DNA from: Bacteroidales bacterium
GTDB taxonomy: Bacteria; Bacteroidota; Bacteroidia; Bacteroidales; UBA1715
NCBI GenBank assembly: GCA_016714605.1
Contig: JADKDL010000021.1
Location: 1 to 56,768, forward strand
Length of the DNA stretch: 56,768 nt
Direction of reading: 5' to 3'
Part shown: positions 7,613 to 18,508 of the stretch, one piece after another
How positions within the stretch are numbered: position 1 is the first letter of the stretch
Layout of the letters: each line of letters opens with the position of its first letter
Notes under the pieces: model-generated
Told to the model about the DNA's origin: nothing
Database searches by the model: none
Seen by the model: only the letters and a program-made list of their open reading frames with translations
Made by a program: the position numbers and the translations under genes

Positions 7613-9169
7613 ATGAACCAAGTGTGTATATTAAAAACAAAAACACGTATGAAATATCTAAATGCGGGTTACAATTTGCTCACAGAAGCAATTGAACAGG
7701 TACAGTATAAGAAAATGTACCGAAACATAAGTTTACTTTTCCTATTTATATTTGTAGGAAACACTGCTTTTGCACAGAAAGACTTGGTTATTTCGGGTGG
7801 AAATAAAGTATCTAGTTTTGTGTGTAATAATAAAGTTCCCTATGTATGGGGAAATAATAAAAACGGTTTGCTTGGTCTGGGTTCTTCTAAAACCGATACT
7901 ATGTATAATAGTCCACAGGAAGTAACTTTTTTTGCAACTAATGGGTTAACCGTAAAACAAATAAATTCAGGTTCGGGATCTCACTTCCTTGCACTTGACT
8001 GTGATAAAAATCCTTGGGCATGGGGTAATAACTCCTTAGGACAAGTTGGCGATGGAACTACAAACACAGCACAAGCAGGAAGAGTTACTGCAACACCTCG
8101 ACGAGTAGTAGCAGACACTGAAATAGATACTGCGCATAGGGCAATTGGTACAAATTTTTTAAAAAACGTAGATGTGGTATATGCAGGAAACAATACCAGT
8201 TATGCTATTCTTGATGATGGAAAGTTAGTTGCTTGGGGTTCAAATGGTAAAGGGTTTAGTGGTGCAGGGTATGATGACTCCTATGGACAGTTAGGTATTG
8301 GAGACTACACTCTTAAACCTATTGAATCCGCTGCAAAATATGTAAAAACTTCAAATGGACAGGCTTTAACAGGTGTAGTTCAAATATTTGCGGGTGATAA
8401 TACTGCCTATGCCTTGGTCGATCCTGATGGTGACGGTATTGGTACTGTTTATTCTTGGGGAGATGGGAAAAATGGAACACTTGGTAGATGGGGTTCTAAT
8501 CCTCCTAATACATATGGTCAAGGAAATCCGAATAACGGTACTGAACAAATTGATGGTTTTGCTAGACCAGTGTATTACAATGCCACCACTAGAATTATGG
8601 ACAATATAACTGCTATTTCATGTGGCGATGTTTTCGGTATGGCATTAGATGTAAATGGTTATGTTTGGACATGGGGTAATGGAGGTTGGAATAATGCAAC
8701 AGGAACAACAGAAGATGGTTCAACAATAACTTCTTCTACTCCAATGAGAGTTCGAAAAGGAGATACAGACCCTCCATCGCATGATGGAACTTATTTATTA
8801 GCAAAGTCTATTGGTGGTGGTCAAGGTTATGGTATGGCTGTGACTGTAGATGGTAAACCGGTAGCTTGGGGTGGTAAAGGTCCTACAGATGGTGGTGGTT
8901 TTGGTCTAGATGGGTCGTTTTTAGAAACCGAATATATTGAATATGGAACTAATTTAGTTCATAACGATGTAATTCTTATAAATAGAGGTGACTTATGGGG
9001 CTTTTATGGTCGCTCTGATGGTTCATTTTACGCTTGGGGGAGAAATGATAATGGACAACTTGGAATTGGATCTAATGCTTTTGCTGGAAATGCTGTAAAA
9101 TTAACTCCACCTACCGGTTGTGGTTTTAGAGACCCTGAACCTACGGTTAATCTTACCCTGGAGACATGA
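7613..9169 (+). CDS. giant T9SS type B protein, N-terminal part: RCC1-like propeller
   Basis: The first part of a gene that continues at 9166. Starts are possible at 7613, 7649 and 7715. The last gives the signal peptide MYRNISLLFLFIFVGNTAFA with no long leader, so it may be the true start. Residues of about 60-500 carry some seven RCC1-type blades, each with a WG motif (VWGNNKNGLLGLG, AWGNNSLGQVGDG, VYSWGDGKNGTLG, YAWGRNDNGQLGIG). The frame ends in TGA at 9167-9169. Adding one base in the CCC run near 9155 gives TPGDMTVCE and joins the next frame, so the two parts encode one protein of about 3340 residues. RCC1-like propellers are binding platforms. The ligand here is unknown. The break is likely a homopolymer error. 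Confidence 0.85.
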   Translation: MNQVCILKTKTRMKYLNAGYNLLTEAIEQVQYKKMYRNISLLFLFIFVGNTAFAQKDLVISGGNKVSSFVCNNKVPYVWGNNKNGLLGLGSSKTDTMYNSPQEVTFFATNGLTVKQINSGSGSHFLALDCDKNPWAWGNNSLGQVGDGTTNTAQAGRVTATPRRVVADTEIDTAHRAIGTNFLKNVDVVYAGNNTSYAILDDGKLVAWGSNGKGFSGAGYDDSYGQLGIGDYTLKPIESAAKYVKTSNGQALTGVVQIFAGDNTAYALVDPDGDGIGTVYSWGDGKNGTLGRWGSNPPNTYGQGNPNNGTEQIDGFARPVYYNATTRIMDNITAISCGDVFGMALDVNGYVWTWGNGGWNNATGTTEDGSTITSSTPMRVRKGDTDPPSHDGTYLLAKSIGGGQGYGMAVTVDGKPVAWGGKGPTDGGGFGLDGSFLETEYIEYGTNLVHNDVILINRGDLWGFYGRSDGSFYAWGRNDNGQLGIGSNAFAGNAVKLTPPTGCGFRDPEPTVNLTLET

Positions 9170-12100
9170 CTGTTTGTGAACTTGATTTTCTTGCTGGACC
9201 TGGTGTGCAGTTGAAATCTGGTTTTGTTATTGGTGCGACTTTAATGAGCAAATATGAAATTAAGTGGTTTAAAGATGGTTTATTGATACCAGGTGCCGGT
9301 GCAAAACCGGTTACTACTGGTTCTTTAAATTATACTGCTACCCAACTTGGTACATATAGAGTTGAAGTAACCCATATAGCTTTAGATGCTTGTCAACCTT
9401 ATGATACCGCTTGGGCTGAAATGACAATCTCAGCATGGCCAAAATCTTTTGATGTAATAGATACCTTAAAATATTGTGGCGATTCTGCTATTGTTAAAGT
9501 AAACTCTCTAAATAATAAAGGTGTTTATAACTGGTACACTACACAAACAAGTAGCACTATAAAAGGAACAACCATTGGCGATGGAACTGCAAAAATAAAT
9601 ATTACTGGAGCTTTAAATGGAACAGGTACCAACAAAGTTATGTGGGTTGAAGAAGATGGGTATGTAAGTGGAATGGTGATGAAAAAAGCTCAAGCTTGTA
9701 ATACTTCTTGGTTTCAGACTACTGTAGATTTAGGTAATGCTTTAGAGTCTGGATTTTATATAAATGAACCGGTAACTATCGATTCATTATCTGTACCGAT
9801 TAGTATAAAATCATATAATCCAAATTTAACAGCTTCAGGTGCTGTTACTGTCAGTGTTTATGGTGCAAGAATAAATAATGGAAATGAAATTGCTGATAAA
9901 GCAAATGTAATTAAATCGGTGACATATAATTTTAGCGAGTTGATTGTTAATAGTAATGTTGACGTTAATAAGATTTATAGAATACCAATGGGAGTTAATA
10001 TCAATACTCCTGGAACGTATTTTATTAGTGTTTCTGCTCTTTCTAAAATCCCGACTAATTTATCGGCTGATTTCAAGCTAGGAACAGGTTCTTGTACGCA
10101 AACTGTACCTGTTAATGATGATTCTGGATTTACTATTATGCAGTATGCACTTAGTTCTACAAATGGAAATGCCAATACAGGCCTTAATTTAAAGCAAGGC
10201 CATATTTTAGCTGCAAGGTTTTCTACTAGACAACACTACTGCAACCGTTTCCCAGTTGAACTTATTGAGTCTTGTCCGTGTCTTAATCCGGCAAAATTCA
10301 CTAAGCCAATAGATATTACTAATACTACGGTTCCGCCTTTGTGTCCGGTTGGTAATGGTTCTAGTACTATTACCTTAACCACCACCACTCACGACGATGT
10401 TTCTCAAACCGGAAATGAGTTTGAATTTGCATGGTATAAAGGTGCGGCTACAAATATAAGTCAAGTAACTGCTTTGCCTGTTGCTCAGGCGTTTGCTTCT
10501 GGTACAAGTAGTACTTTAGCGGTTAATTATGCTGATATTTCTACCACTACCAAATATCAAATTTACACGGTATTGGTAAGAGATAAAGCTGAGCCTAGTG
10601 CATCTAATTGTTGGAGTATAGATACAATTAGAGTGAAGTCGGCTCCGGCTCCTACGTATACATTTACAGATCCTCGCACCTATTGCGATAGTGCTACTTC
10701 TCCTGTTGAAATTAATTTTACAGGGACTGCTCCGTATACATTTGTATATAGAATAGATGCTACTGATGAACCTCAAGTTACATCTAGTCTTGATCCATAT
10801 ATTATTAATAAACCGAAGGCTGGCGTTTATTCAATGTACACTCTTAAAGATGCTTACTGTACTGCTACTATTTCTAATTCTATAACTACTACGATAGTTA
10901 TTAATCCCACACCAAAAACTACGTGGTTGGCTGCTAATAAGTACACCTATTGTGGTACAGATTATCCTAATTTGGGTGTAAACGTAGTTACTGGCGCTAC
11001 CTATGTGTGGACTGGTCCAAAAACTTCAACAACCAATGTGGTAAATGCTGCAACTAAGGGTAATTATGCAGTTACTGTTTCTAAAAGCGGTTGCAACTAT
11101 GTACTTGATACCACAATTGTAGGCAATGAAGTACCTGATGTAACTGTTACTGGTGGTGGAAAATATTGCCAAGGTTCTAAACCTACTCCTATTACCGTTA
11201 CAATATCTGGAGGTTCACCTAGTTATACTGTTGATTATAATATTAATGGAGGTGCTAATAACCCTCAAATATTCACAAAAAACACTGATACTCTTTCAAA
11301 GAATACTGAGGGAACTTATACTATTACTAGAGTTACCGATGTAAATACCACCTGTTTTAAAGATGTATCAGCTACAGGTTCTATTTCAGAAATTAAGCTT
11401 CCTGTTATTACGCAGCCAGCCGTGCAAACCGCTTGGTGTGCTAGTCATACTACAGCTATTGATGTTTCTACATTATTTGCTACAGCTGCTGCAGGTACTA
11501 AGACATATAGTATTGTCTCTGGCGGCGGATCTATTTCAGGTTCAAGTTTTACTCATGCAGGTGCAGGCACTTATAAAATTAGATTTCAAATTATTGAAAA
11601 TCAAAATAGTTGCCCTATGACAAGCGAAAGAGATATAGTAATATATGCTTTACCTGTTATCGGAATTGCAACGACTGCAAAAGTTTGTGAGGGAGTGAAT
11701 TTAACCTTGAATTCGGCAGTTACCCTTGGAACTACCCCATATACGTATGCATGGTCGGGAACGGGAGCTACTTATTTGAATTCTAACTCAGCAGCTTCTC
11801 CGGTTTTCAACTCAGGTACTTTCAATGGTGCTACTTCTGTTACTTTACTGGTAACCGATGCTGCTCCGGTACCAACAGGTGGATGTACTGCTACAAAAAC
11901 AGTAGCTATTACGGTAGATCCTAAACCAGTAATTACGCTGTCAGCAGATAAAACAAAAATGTGTTCTGATGCTGCCGATGCTATTATAACTGCAACCGAA
12001 GCAAAAGGTCTTACCGGAACAGGTACTTGGACAAGCAATGTAAGCAAAACTAGCGAAATGGCTGCGACTTTCGACCCTTCTATAGGTGCAACAGGTTCGC

Positions 12101-15100
12101 CATACGAAGTGAAATACAACTTCACTTCTGCTGCAGGTTGTATTGCACTAGAGAAAACAATATCACTAGTAGTTGATCCATTGCCAAATGTAACGATAAC
12201 AAGTAGTGTAGCAGGAGCATGTCATATAGCACCAAATGCTGATAATATTACCTTTACAACTGCTCCAACAGGTGGAACAGGAGTGTTTAGTGTAAATAAT
12301 AGTGGTGTGATAAATGCTACCACAGGAGTGTTTGATCCAAAAGCTAACCTTGCTGGAGATTATACTGTTACCTATAAATACACCGATGCAAATCAGTGTA
12401 AAGGAGAGAAAACTACATTGGTAAAAGTTTACGATTTACCTATTGTTTCTTTCACAACAAATCCTACAGAAGTTTGCTACAATAGTTCGGCGTTTAACTT
12501 AAGCGTTAGTCCTACGCCTTCTGGAACATTTGCTTTTACTGGAACATCATCTTCAAATTCTGCTCAATTCGACCCTAGTACAGCTGCGGTTGGTGAAAAT
12601 AATTTCACCTATACATATACTGATATTAATAAATGTGTAAATTCTGCAAGTTTGAAAATTACGGTTGTTGATGTAGATGTGCCAACGGTAAATCAACCTA
12701 ATCCGAAAACTGTTGTAAAACTTACAAATAATACACTGTCTGGTAATACCGATTTATCAGCCACATTAGGAGCTGACAATGATAATATACAATGGATGCC
12801 TGTAGCTGGAAAATCAATATTACAAGCATCAGGTACTACTTTTAGTACTGGAAAAACAATAAGCGATCCAGAGGGTACATATCCATATGCGGTAAGAGGT
12901 GCTAAAAATATAGCCGGAGGTGTTTGCTATAGTGATAGTGTAATAGCTCAATTAGTAATTACCAATTGTCCAGCACTTACACCTTCTGTAGAAGATCCTT
13001 TCTATTGTTTAGGTTCAACACAGTCGTTAACTGCTCTTGCTACTAAAATTGCAGGTTCTCCCGGAGAAAAAATTTCTTGGTTTACTTCCGATCCAGTTGG
13101 TAAAAAAGGAGCAAGCATTGCCGATTTAGAAGATGCTAACCTTACACATACTGCTGCAATTACTGCTGCTGCTATTGGAACAGAAGTAATATATGCTGCT
13201 GAATATGATGCAGATAATGATTGCTGGTCTGCCGGAAAATTGGTTACTATTACCGTAGTAGATACCCCAAATCCAACAATTGATGTCCCTACCGATGTCT
13301 GTGCTACCAGTGGAAAAGTTATACCAACATTAGATCCTCCAAGTGGAATACTTTCTGCTACCGGCGATGTTGGTGGTTTTAACGCCACTGAACGTTCTTG
13401 GGATCCGAGTGGAAGTACCGATATTTTACAAACTATAAATTTAAAATATACCGTAGAGGCTTCTCATGGTGCAGGTACGGGTGCTACTACTTGTATAGGA
13501 ATAGCTGCTGCAACGGTAAATGCTCACTTTATTGATAAACCTACCGGAACCAAGAAAAGTTGGATGATATCGGATATAGATGGAATTCCAGATAATTTTA
13601 TGGTATCAGCTCTTACTTCAGGTGTTCAAAATTATTGGTATGAAAAGGCCGATACTTCAGATACTCCTGTTGCAGGAATCACATTTACACCTAACAGACC
13701 AGCTCTAAAAGCAGAAGTTCTTGCTTCAGGAGAAACGAAACTCTATATTAAACAATATTATGTAGTTCAAATTGATGCCTTTGGTTGTAGAAGTGAGGCG
13801 CATCGAATTGACTTAGAATTGGTTGATTGTCCGTTCCTAGCTCCAAATGTAGATTCTATTGCAAGATGTAAGGGTGTTGCTATTCCTTCGCTTACTGCGG
13901 TTCCTACAACAACTGAACCCGTTACCGCTTGGAGATGGTTAGATTCTGATATGACTACAGAACTAGGTAGCAGTATTTCACTGAATACTGGTGTTGATAA
14001 AGATGTAGTTCAGTTTAAGAAGTTCTATGTTCAATATGAAGCTATTGAACCTATTAGTAAAAATACATGTTGGTCTCCAACCAAAGAGGTTACTGTAATG
14101 GTGGTTCAAACGCCGCAATTTACGGTAAATGAAAACAATCCGAAATTCTGTTACCCTGATGCTTCTAGAGTTCTAGATGTTACTTTGGCAAGTGCATATA
14201 CTTCTTTAGGATATGGAGTTAAAAATGAGAATATTACTGTAGATAATGCAACGTATTCAGGAGGTTTAAATATTAACCCTAAATTTTGGGGAGAAACGAC
14301 TAAAAATCATTCGCTTACATATACTGTAACCGATAACATATATGGCTGTATAGACTCTGCTGTTGTGCCATTCTCGGTACAGTTTACACCTCCTCCGGTT
14401 GTAGTTCCAAATCCGATACGTGCGCTTACAACACCTACCCTTGGTGCTCCATCGCCTATAATCAATACTACTGCCGATGGTGCTGCTACAGCTATAAATA
14501 TTTATAGACCATTGAATACTTTGGTAGGAAATGGTGCTACTTGGGATACTAAACTTAATCCGGCTGTTGAAATTACAACAAATTATTTTGTAACTCAGGT
14601 AATAAACGGTTGTGAAAGTAAACCGGATACTGCTATTGTAGAATTGGTAAATTGTCCGGTAATGAAACCTGTGTTGCGCGATACTTCTATCTGCGAATAT
14701 GATGAAGCACCAGTTTTAACACTTGTACCTCAGCCATTCTTAGCAGGTTATACTAGAATAGGAAATTCTACATTTAAATGGTATAAAGATGCAAACAAAG
14801 TCGGATTAATTAGTAGTGAAACAACAACAAGTTTTGACACGGAAAATCGATTGACCAAGGGTGCTTCAGTTTACTTTTATGTTACAGAAGTAGGAGAATA
14901 TGAGCCAGGGAAAACTTGCGAGAGTCCTGCCGCTGTGGTGAAAGTTTCTGTACCTCAGGTATTGCCGGTTATTTTACCAACAATTGCACCTGTTTGCGAG
15001 GGAACTCCTTTTGCGCAGATTAGTTTATCTGTATCAGAAGGCGATGTTTTATGGATAGATGGTGGTACAAAACCAGTTATCAGCACTACTGCCGATGCTT

Positions 15101-17640
15101 TAGCCCTAATTAACAGTGCTGCAATTACTACAGGTAATTATTCACCTGCTGGAGCGAGAGCGGTTGGTAATCATGAATTTCATGCTATAAAAAGGGTGAA
15201 AGGTTGTTTATCGTCTGCTGTAACTGCTACAGGTAAGGTTGTTGCAATACCGGTTCCTCCGGTAGTAACTGTAGTTGATGATAGAATTTGTCAAAATACA
15301 CAGTCACCTAATTTCAATGCAGTTCCGCTTCAACAAAATGATAATTCTAAAGCAAATACTATACGTTGGTATTTGAATGCAACTACCGGAACTGGTAGCA
15401 TAAAAGATGGTGTGATGCTTACAACGAGTATTTCAGATCCAGGAACCCACAGACGTTATGCTTCACAAATTGATTATACAGTACTGAGCGGATGCGAAAG
15501 TCAAACTGCTTATAGCGAATTTGTAATCGTTCCGTTACCTGCAAAACCTATAATTACAGGTCCAGCATCGGTTTGTGAGTATGAAAATGCTCCTGAATTT
15601 ACAGTAAATCCGGAAGGTACTAATACCATTATTTGGGCAAAAGATGGTAGTGTAATATCTTCAATTACCGGTGGAGCTTATACATTGTCTCCTTTTGTAC
15701 CGGGCACGTATGTTATTTCAGCAAAACAATCTACCGTACCTGATGGTTGCGTTGGTCCGGAAGCTAGTGTTACTGTAAAAGTAGGAGCTAAACCTGCACC
15801 ACCTGTATTTGCATCTACTTCTATTTTCTATTGCTTCCTTGACGAACAAATGAAAGTAAATAGTAATCCGGTGAGAATTACAACAGGCGAAAGAATTAAA
15901 TGGTTCACAATAAAAGATGATTTTAATTCTAGAACTACTGAAAATGTTACTGCAACTACTTATATACCGCAAGTTGCTTCAATGGCAGTAGGTAAAAGTT
16001 ATATTTATGCAACCCAAACTACCGATTTAGGTTGTGAGTCTGATATGGCAGAAAAGGTATATGAGCGTTTGTCTGAAATAAAAATATCTATTCAGCCACT
16101 TTATTCATGTTTTGCTAATGCACCTGAAAATACTAAAGAGTTTTTTGCAGAAGTAAATCAACCTTGGGATAATAATAGTAAAGTAATTTGGATGTTAAAT
16201 AACGTTAGATTATCTGATAACGATTCAGATGAACGTACTTACACTCCAAAATATTCAGAAATGGTAAAACCAACGCAAGAGGAGATATTACTTACCGCGA
16301 CTAGTATTAAAAATACTACCTATAAAGTAACCTATTCTTATGCAGGTTGCGAGAAAGATACAACTGCTATATTTGGTATCGTTCCTACACCAATTGCTCC
16401 TCAAACGGTATCGGAAGGTATCTGTATACCGAAGGGTACTACCGATTATTCTGATATAGAATTACCATTGCTAACGGCCGTGAGTTTTGGTCCAAGTATC
16501 GTTAATTGGTACGATTCTACACTTGCAAAAGTAGGCGAAGGTAGAGAATTCGATTTGAAAACAATACCTAATTATGAGTCATATCTAGAGCAAAATACGG
16601 TTAGAAAATTCTATCTAGACAGAGATGTTACTATTGATTTAACTTCGGGAGGTAACATAACTTGTAGAAGTAATAAAACATTAGCCTTATTTGAAGTTGG
16701 TTTGCAACCGGTTCCTGAGATAAATGATAGCAGAATCAAATTCTGTGTAGAGGACTATCAAAGACCATTTACCATTATGAAAAGTGATACTGCAAATATA
16801 TATAGCTGGTCTATTACCGGAAATAGAAGAACGTATACTTTAGGTGCTGTAGATAAAAATAAGTCTTATATACTTGTAGATTTTGATTTCTCTGGAATAG
16901 ATACACTTGTTGTTCAGGAAACAATATTGTTGAAAAATACTGGTGGCAGATGTATTGGATATGATACATTGATTATTACAATTGCTGAAAAGCCAAAACC
17001 AGAATTTGATTATACAATTCCTGGAGCTGCTGATAGAGTTCAAGTTATCAATCGTACTCGCCAAGATAGCATCATTGAAACGGTGCCGTTTAATCATCCT
17101 AGCTATCCTGCAGATTCTATTATTGAGGTTAAATACACATCGTCTTGGAACTTTGGTAAGAATGAAGATACTGTAGATGTAAAACAAACATATTTAGATA
17201 GAAATAATCCGATTGTATCTTCAGGATATATTTATGGAAATTATGACATTTGGTTAGTTGTAGAAAATGACCATGGTTGTAAAGATTCTATTGCTAAAGA
17301 AGTATTTATAGATGTGTTTGTTGGTTTGTATATTCCAAATGCTTTTGCACCTACCAATCCAGCTATTGGCGTAAGAACATTCCAACCTAAGGGTTATAAT
17401 TTGGTTACCTATGAGTGTTGGATCTATGACAATTGGGGGAATTTAGTTTGGTATTCTGATAAGCTTTCGGAAACTGGTGAACCATCAGAAGGTTGGGATG
17501 GTACTAATAATGGAGAATTATTGAAATCTGATACATATAACTGGAAAATCGAAGCTTCTTTCAAAGATGGTACAGATTGGGAAGGTATAAAAGATGATGA
17601 TAAATTGAGAAAATTGGGTAGTGTTTTACTCATAAGATAG
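9166..17640 (+). CDS. giant T9SS type B protein, C-terminal part: Ig-like repeats and gliding-type CTD
   Basis: An uninterrupted frame of 2824 codons, translated as a continuation of the RCC1-like part. It is built of many Ig/PKD-like beta-sandwich repeats rich in Thr, Ser and Val with paired cysteines. Repeat starts include NCPALTPSVEDPFYCLG, DCPFLAPNVDSIARCKG and NCPVMKPVLRDTSICEY. The last 100 residues are a T9SS type B (gliding motility-associated) C-terminal domain: IPNAFAPTNPAIGVRTFQPK, WIYDNWGNLVWYSDKL, WDGTNNGELLKSDTYNWKIE, GSVLLIR. The product should cross the outer membrane by T9SS and stay at the surface, most likely as an adhesin. It ends just before a strong terminator. The C-terminal 300 residues resemble the end of the GH8 giant at 34640-43581. 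Confidence 0.88.
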   Translation: MTVCELDFLAGPGVQLKSGFVIGATLMSKYEIKWFKDGLLIPGAGAKPVTTGSLNYTATQLGTYRVEVTHIALDACQPYDTAWAEMTISAWPKSFDVIDTLKYCGDSAIVKVNSLNNKGVYNWYTTQTSSTIKGTTIGDGTAKINITGALNGTGTNKVMWVEEDGYVSGMVMKKAQACNTSWFQTTVDLGNALESGFYINEPVTIDSLSVPISIKSYNPNLTASGAVTVSVYGARINNGNEIADKANVIKSVTYNFSELIVNSNVDVNKIYRIPMGVNINTPGTYFISVSALSKIPTNLSADFKLGTGSCTQTVPVNDDSGFTIMQYALSSTNGNANTGLNLKQGHILAARFSTRQHYCNRFPVELIESCPCLNPAKFTKPIDITNTTVPPLCPVGNGSSTITLTTTTHDDVSQTGNEFEFAWYKGAATNISQVTALPVAQAFASGTSSTLAVNYADISTTTKYQIYTVLVRDKAEPSASNCWSIDTIRVKSAPAPTYTFTDPRTYCDSATSPVEINFTGTAPYTFVYRIDATDEPQVTSSLDPYIINKPKAGVYSMYTLKDAYCTATISNSITTTIVINPTPKTTWLAANKYTYCGTDYPNLGVNVVTGATYVWTGPKTSTTNVVNAATKGNYAVTVSKSGCNYVLDTTIVGNEVPDVTVTGGGKYCQGSKPTPITVTISGGSPSYTVDYNINGGANNPQIFTKNTDTLSKNTEGTYTITRVTDVNTTCFKDVSATGSISEIKLPVITQPAVQTAWCASHTTAIDVSTLFATAAAGTKTYSIVSGGGSISGSSFTHAGAGTYKIRFQIIENQNSCPMTSERDIVIYALPVIGIATTAKVCEGVNLTLNSAVTLGTTPYTYAWSGTGATYLNSNSAASPVFNSGTFNGATSVTLLVTDAAPVPTGGCTATKTVAITVDPKPVITLSADKTKMCSDAADAIITATEAKGLTGTGTWTSNVSKTSEMAATFDPSIGATGSPYEVKYNFTSAAGCIALEKTISLVVDPLPNVTITSSVAGACHIAPNADNITFTTAPTGGTGVFSVNNSGVINATTGVFDPKANLAGDYTVTYKYTDANQCKGEKTTLVKVYDLPIVSFTTNPTEVCYNSSAFNLSVSPTPSGTFAFTGTSSSNSAQFDPSTAAVGENNFTYTYTDINKCVNSASLKITVVDVDVPTVNQPNPKTVVKLTNNTLSGNTDLSATLGADNDNIQWMPVAGKSILQASGTTFSTGKTISDPEGTYPYAVRGAKNIAGGVCYSDSVIAQLVITNCPALTPSVEDPFYCLGSTQSLTALATKIAGSPGEKISWFTSDPVGKKGASIADLEDANLTHTAAITAAAIGTEVIYAAEYDADNDCWSAGKLVTITVVDTPNPTIDVPTDVCATSGKVIPTLDPPSGILSATGDVGGFNATERSWDPSGSTDILQTINLKYTVEASHGAGTGATTCIGIAAATVNAHFIDKPTGTKKSWMISDIDGIPDNFMVSALTSGVQNYWYEKADTSDTPVAGITFTPNRPALKAEVLASGETKLYIKQYYVVQIDAFGCRSEAHRIDLELVDCPFLAPNVDSIARCKGVAIPSLTAVPTTTEPVTAWRWLDSDMTTELGSSISLNTGVDKDVVQFKKFYVQYEAIEPISKNTCWSPTKEVTVMVVQTPQFTVNENNPKFCYPDASRVLDVTLASAYTSLGYGVKNENITVDNATYSGGLNINPKFWGETTKNHSLTYTVTDNIYGCIDSAVVPFSVQFTPPPVVVPNPIRALTTPTLGAPSPIINTTADGAATAINIYRPLNTLVGNGATWDTKLNPAVEITTNYFVTQVINGCESKPDTAIVELVNCPVMKPVLRDTSICEYDEAPVLTLVPQPFLAGYTRIGNSTFKWYKDANKVGLISSETTTSFDTENRLTKGASVYFYVTEVGEYEPGKTCESPAAVVKVSVPQVLPVILPTIAPVCEGTPFAQISLSVSEGDVLWIDGGTKPVISTTADALALINSAAITTGNYSPAGARAVGNHEFHAIKRVKGCLSSAVTATGKVVAIPVPPVVTVVDDRICQNTQSPNFNAVPLQQNDNSKANTIRWYLNATTGTGSIKDGVMLTTSISDPGTHRRYASQIDYTVLSGCESQTAYSEFVIVPLPAKPIITGPASVCEYENAPEFTVNPEGTNTIIWAKDGSVISSITGGAYTLSPFVPGTYVISAKQSTVPDGCVGPEASVTVKVGAKPAPPVFASTSIFYCFLDEQMKVNSNPVRITTGERIKWFTIKDDFNSRTTENVTATTYIPQVASMAVGKSYIYATQTTDLGCESDMAEKVYERLSEIKISIQPLYSCFANAPENTKEFFAEVNQPWDNNSKVIWMLNNVRLSDNDSDERTYTPKYSEMVKPTQEEILLTATSIKNTTYKVTYSYAGCEKDTTAIFGIVPTPIAPQTVSEGICIPKGTTDYSDIELPLLTAVSFGPSIVNWYDSTLAKVGEGREFDLKTIPNYESYLEQNTVRKFYLDRDVTIDLTSGGNITCRSNKTLALFEVGLQPVPEINDSRIKFCVEDYQRPFTIMKSDTANIYSWSITGNRRTYTLGAVDKNKSYILVDFDFSGIDTLVVQETILLKNTGGRCIGYDTLIITIAEKPKPEFDYTIPGAADRVQVINRTRQDSIIETVPFNHPSYPADSIIEVKYTSSWNFGKNEDTVDVKQTYLDRNNPIVSSGYIYGNYDIWLVVENDHGCKDSIAKEVFIDVFVGLYIPNAFAPTNPAIGVRTFQPKGYNLVTYECWIYDNWGNLVWYSDKLSETGEPSEGWDGTNNGELLKSDTYNWKIEASFKDGTDWEGIKDDDKLRKLGSVLLIR

Positions 17641-17671
17641 TTTCAGAATTTATTAGAACATAAAGAAGTAA

Positions 17672-17710
17672 ACAGAAAAGGAGATCATTTGATCTCCTTT
17701 TCTGTTTTTT
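17672..17710 (+). terminator. terminator of the RCC1/T9SS giant gene
   Basis: ACAGAAAAGGAGATCA pairs perfectly with TGATCTCCTTTTCTGT around TT, followed by a T run. The rest of the gap to 17953 is AT-rich with no gene seen. Confidence 0.88.
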
Positions 17711-17953
17711 ATATTTAGCAAAACTCTTATGAAAGTGTTATATAATCTTCACCTTTAAAGTTGTTTTCATTAGTGTTTTATACTTGAGAATTGCAAAGTC
17801 AATGAAAAATGATTACAGTAATATTTAATTTTTAAAATAAAATTGTACCTTGCTTAACACTATTTCTGTTATTATATTTAAGGTTCTATTAATTATTACA
17901 TAGCAATTTCTTTACATTAAAGAGTTTTTTTTATAATATTGCATAAATTTTAC

Positions 17954-18504
17954 ATGAGCATAAAAGAAAAAATAGGAAGATATATACTATCTCAAAAAGC
18001 AAAAAAACTTGTGAGAAAGCGTGAGATTTGCAATTTAGATCTTGCTCAGACAGTAGGTATTATTTTTAGTGCCAATAATCAAGATTCATACGATAGAGCT
18101 AGTAAATTCGCAAACTTCATGATCAATACCAAAGAAATACAGGTATTGGCATTGGGTTATGTAGATAATAAGCAAATGCTTAGTTTTTTTGCTGATAAAA
18201 GAGGGTTTAAATTTTTTTCAAAAAAGAATTTAAATTGGTATGGTAAACCTAATAATGCTGCTGTAGATTTTTTTATAGAAAAGAATTTTGATATTCTAAT
18301 AGATTTAAGTTTACAATCATCATTCCTATAGAATATATTGTTCAGCTCTCTAAGGCCAAATTAAAAGTAGGACGTTTTGAAAAAGGGCAAGAACAGGTCT
18401 ATGATTTTATGCTTGATGTCTCTAAAAACAATACTCTAGACAATTTGATAAATCAAATTGAGCTATATCTCTCAATCGTCAATGTAAATATTCATAATAA
18501 ATAA
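17954..18504 (+). CDS. DUF6913-family protein (one frameshift)
   Basis: The gene starts at ATG 17954 (MSIKEKIGRYILS); the TTG 15 bases upstream is less likely. The first frame stops at 18331. A one-base shift near 18312-18330 restores a coherent second half (IPIEYIVQLSKAKLKVGRFE ... LYLSIVNVNIHNK), ending at 18504, for a total of about 183 residues. The body contains FANFMINTKEIQVLALGYVD and NFDILIDLSL, typical of the DUF6913 proteins found in Bacteroidota. Function unknown. It sits 4 bases before dapA and probably shares its transcript, as in other Bacteroidota as far as I recall. Confidence 0.7.
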
Positions 18505-18508
18505 ATTC

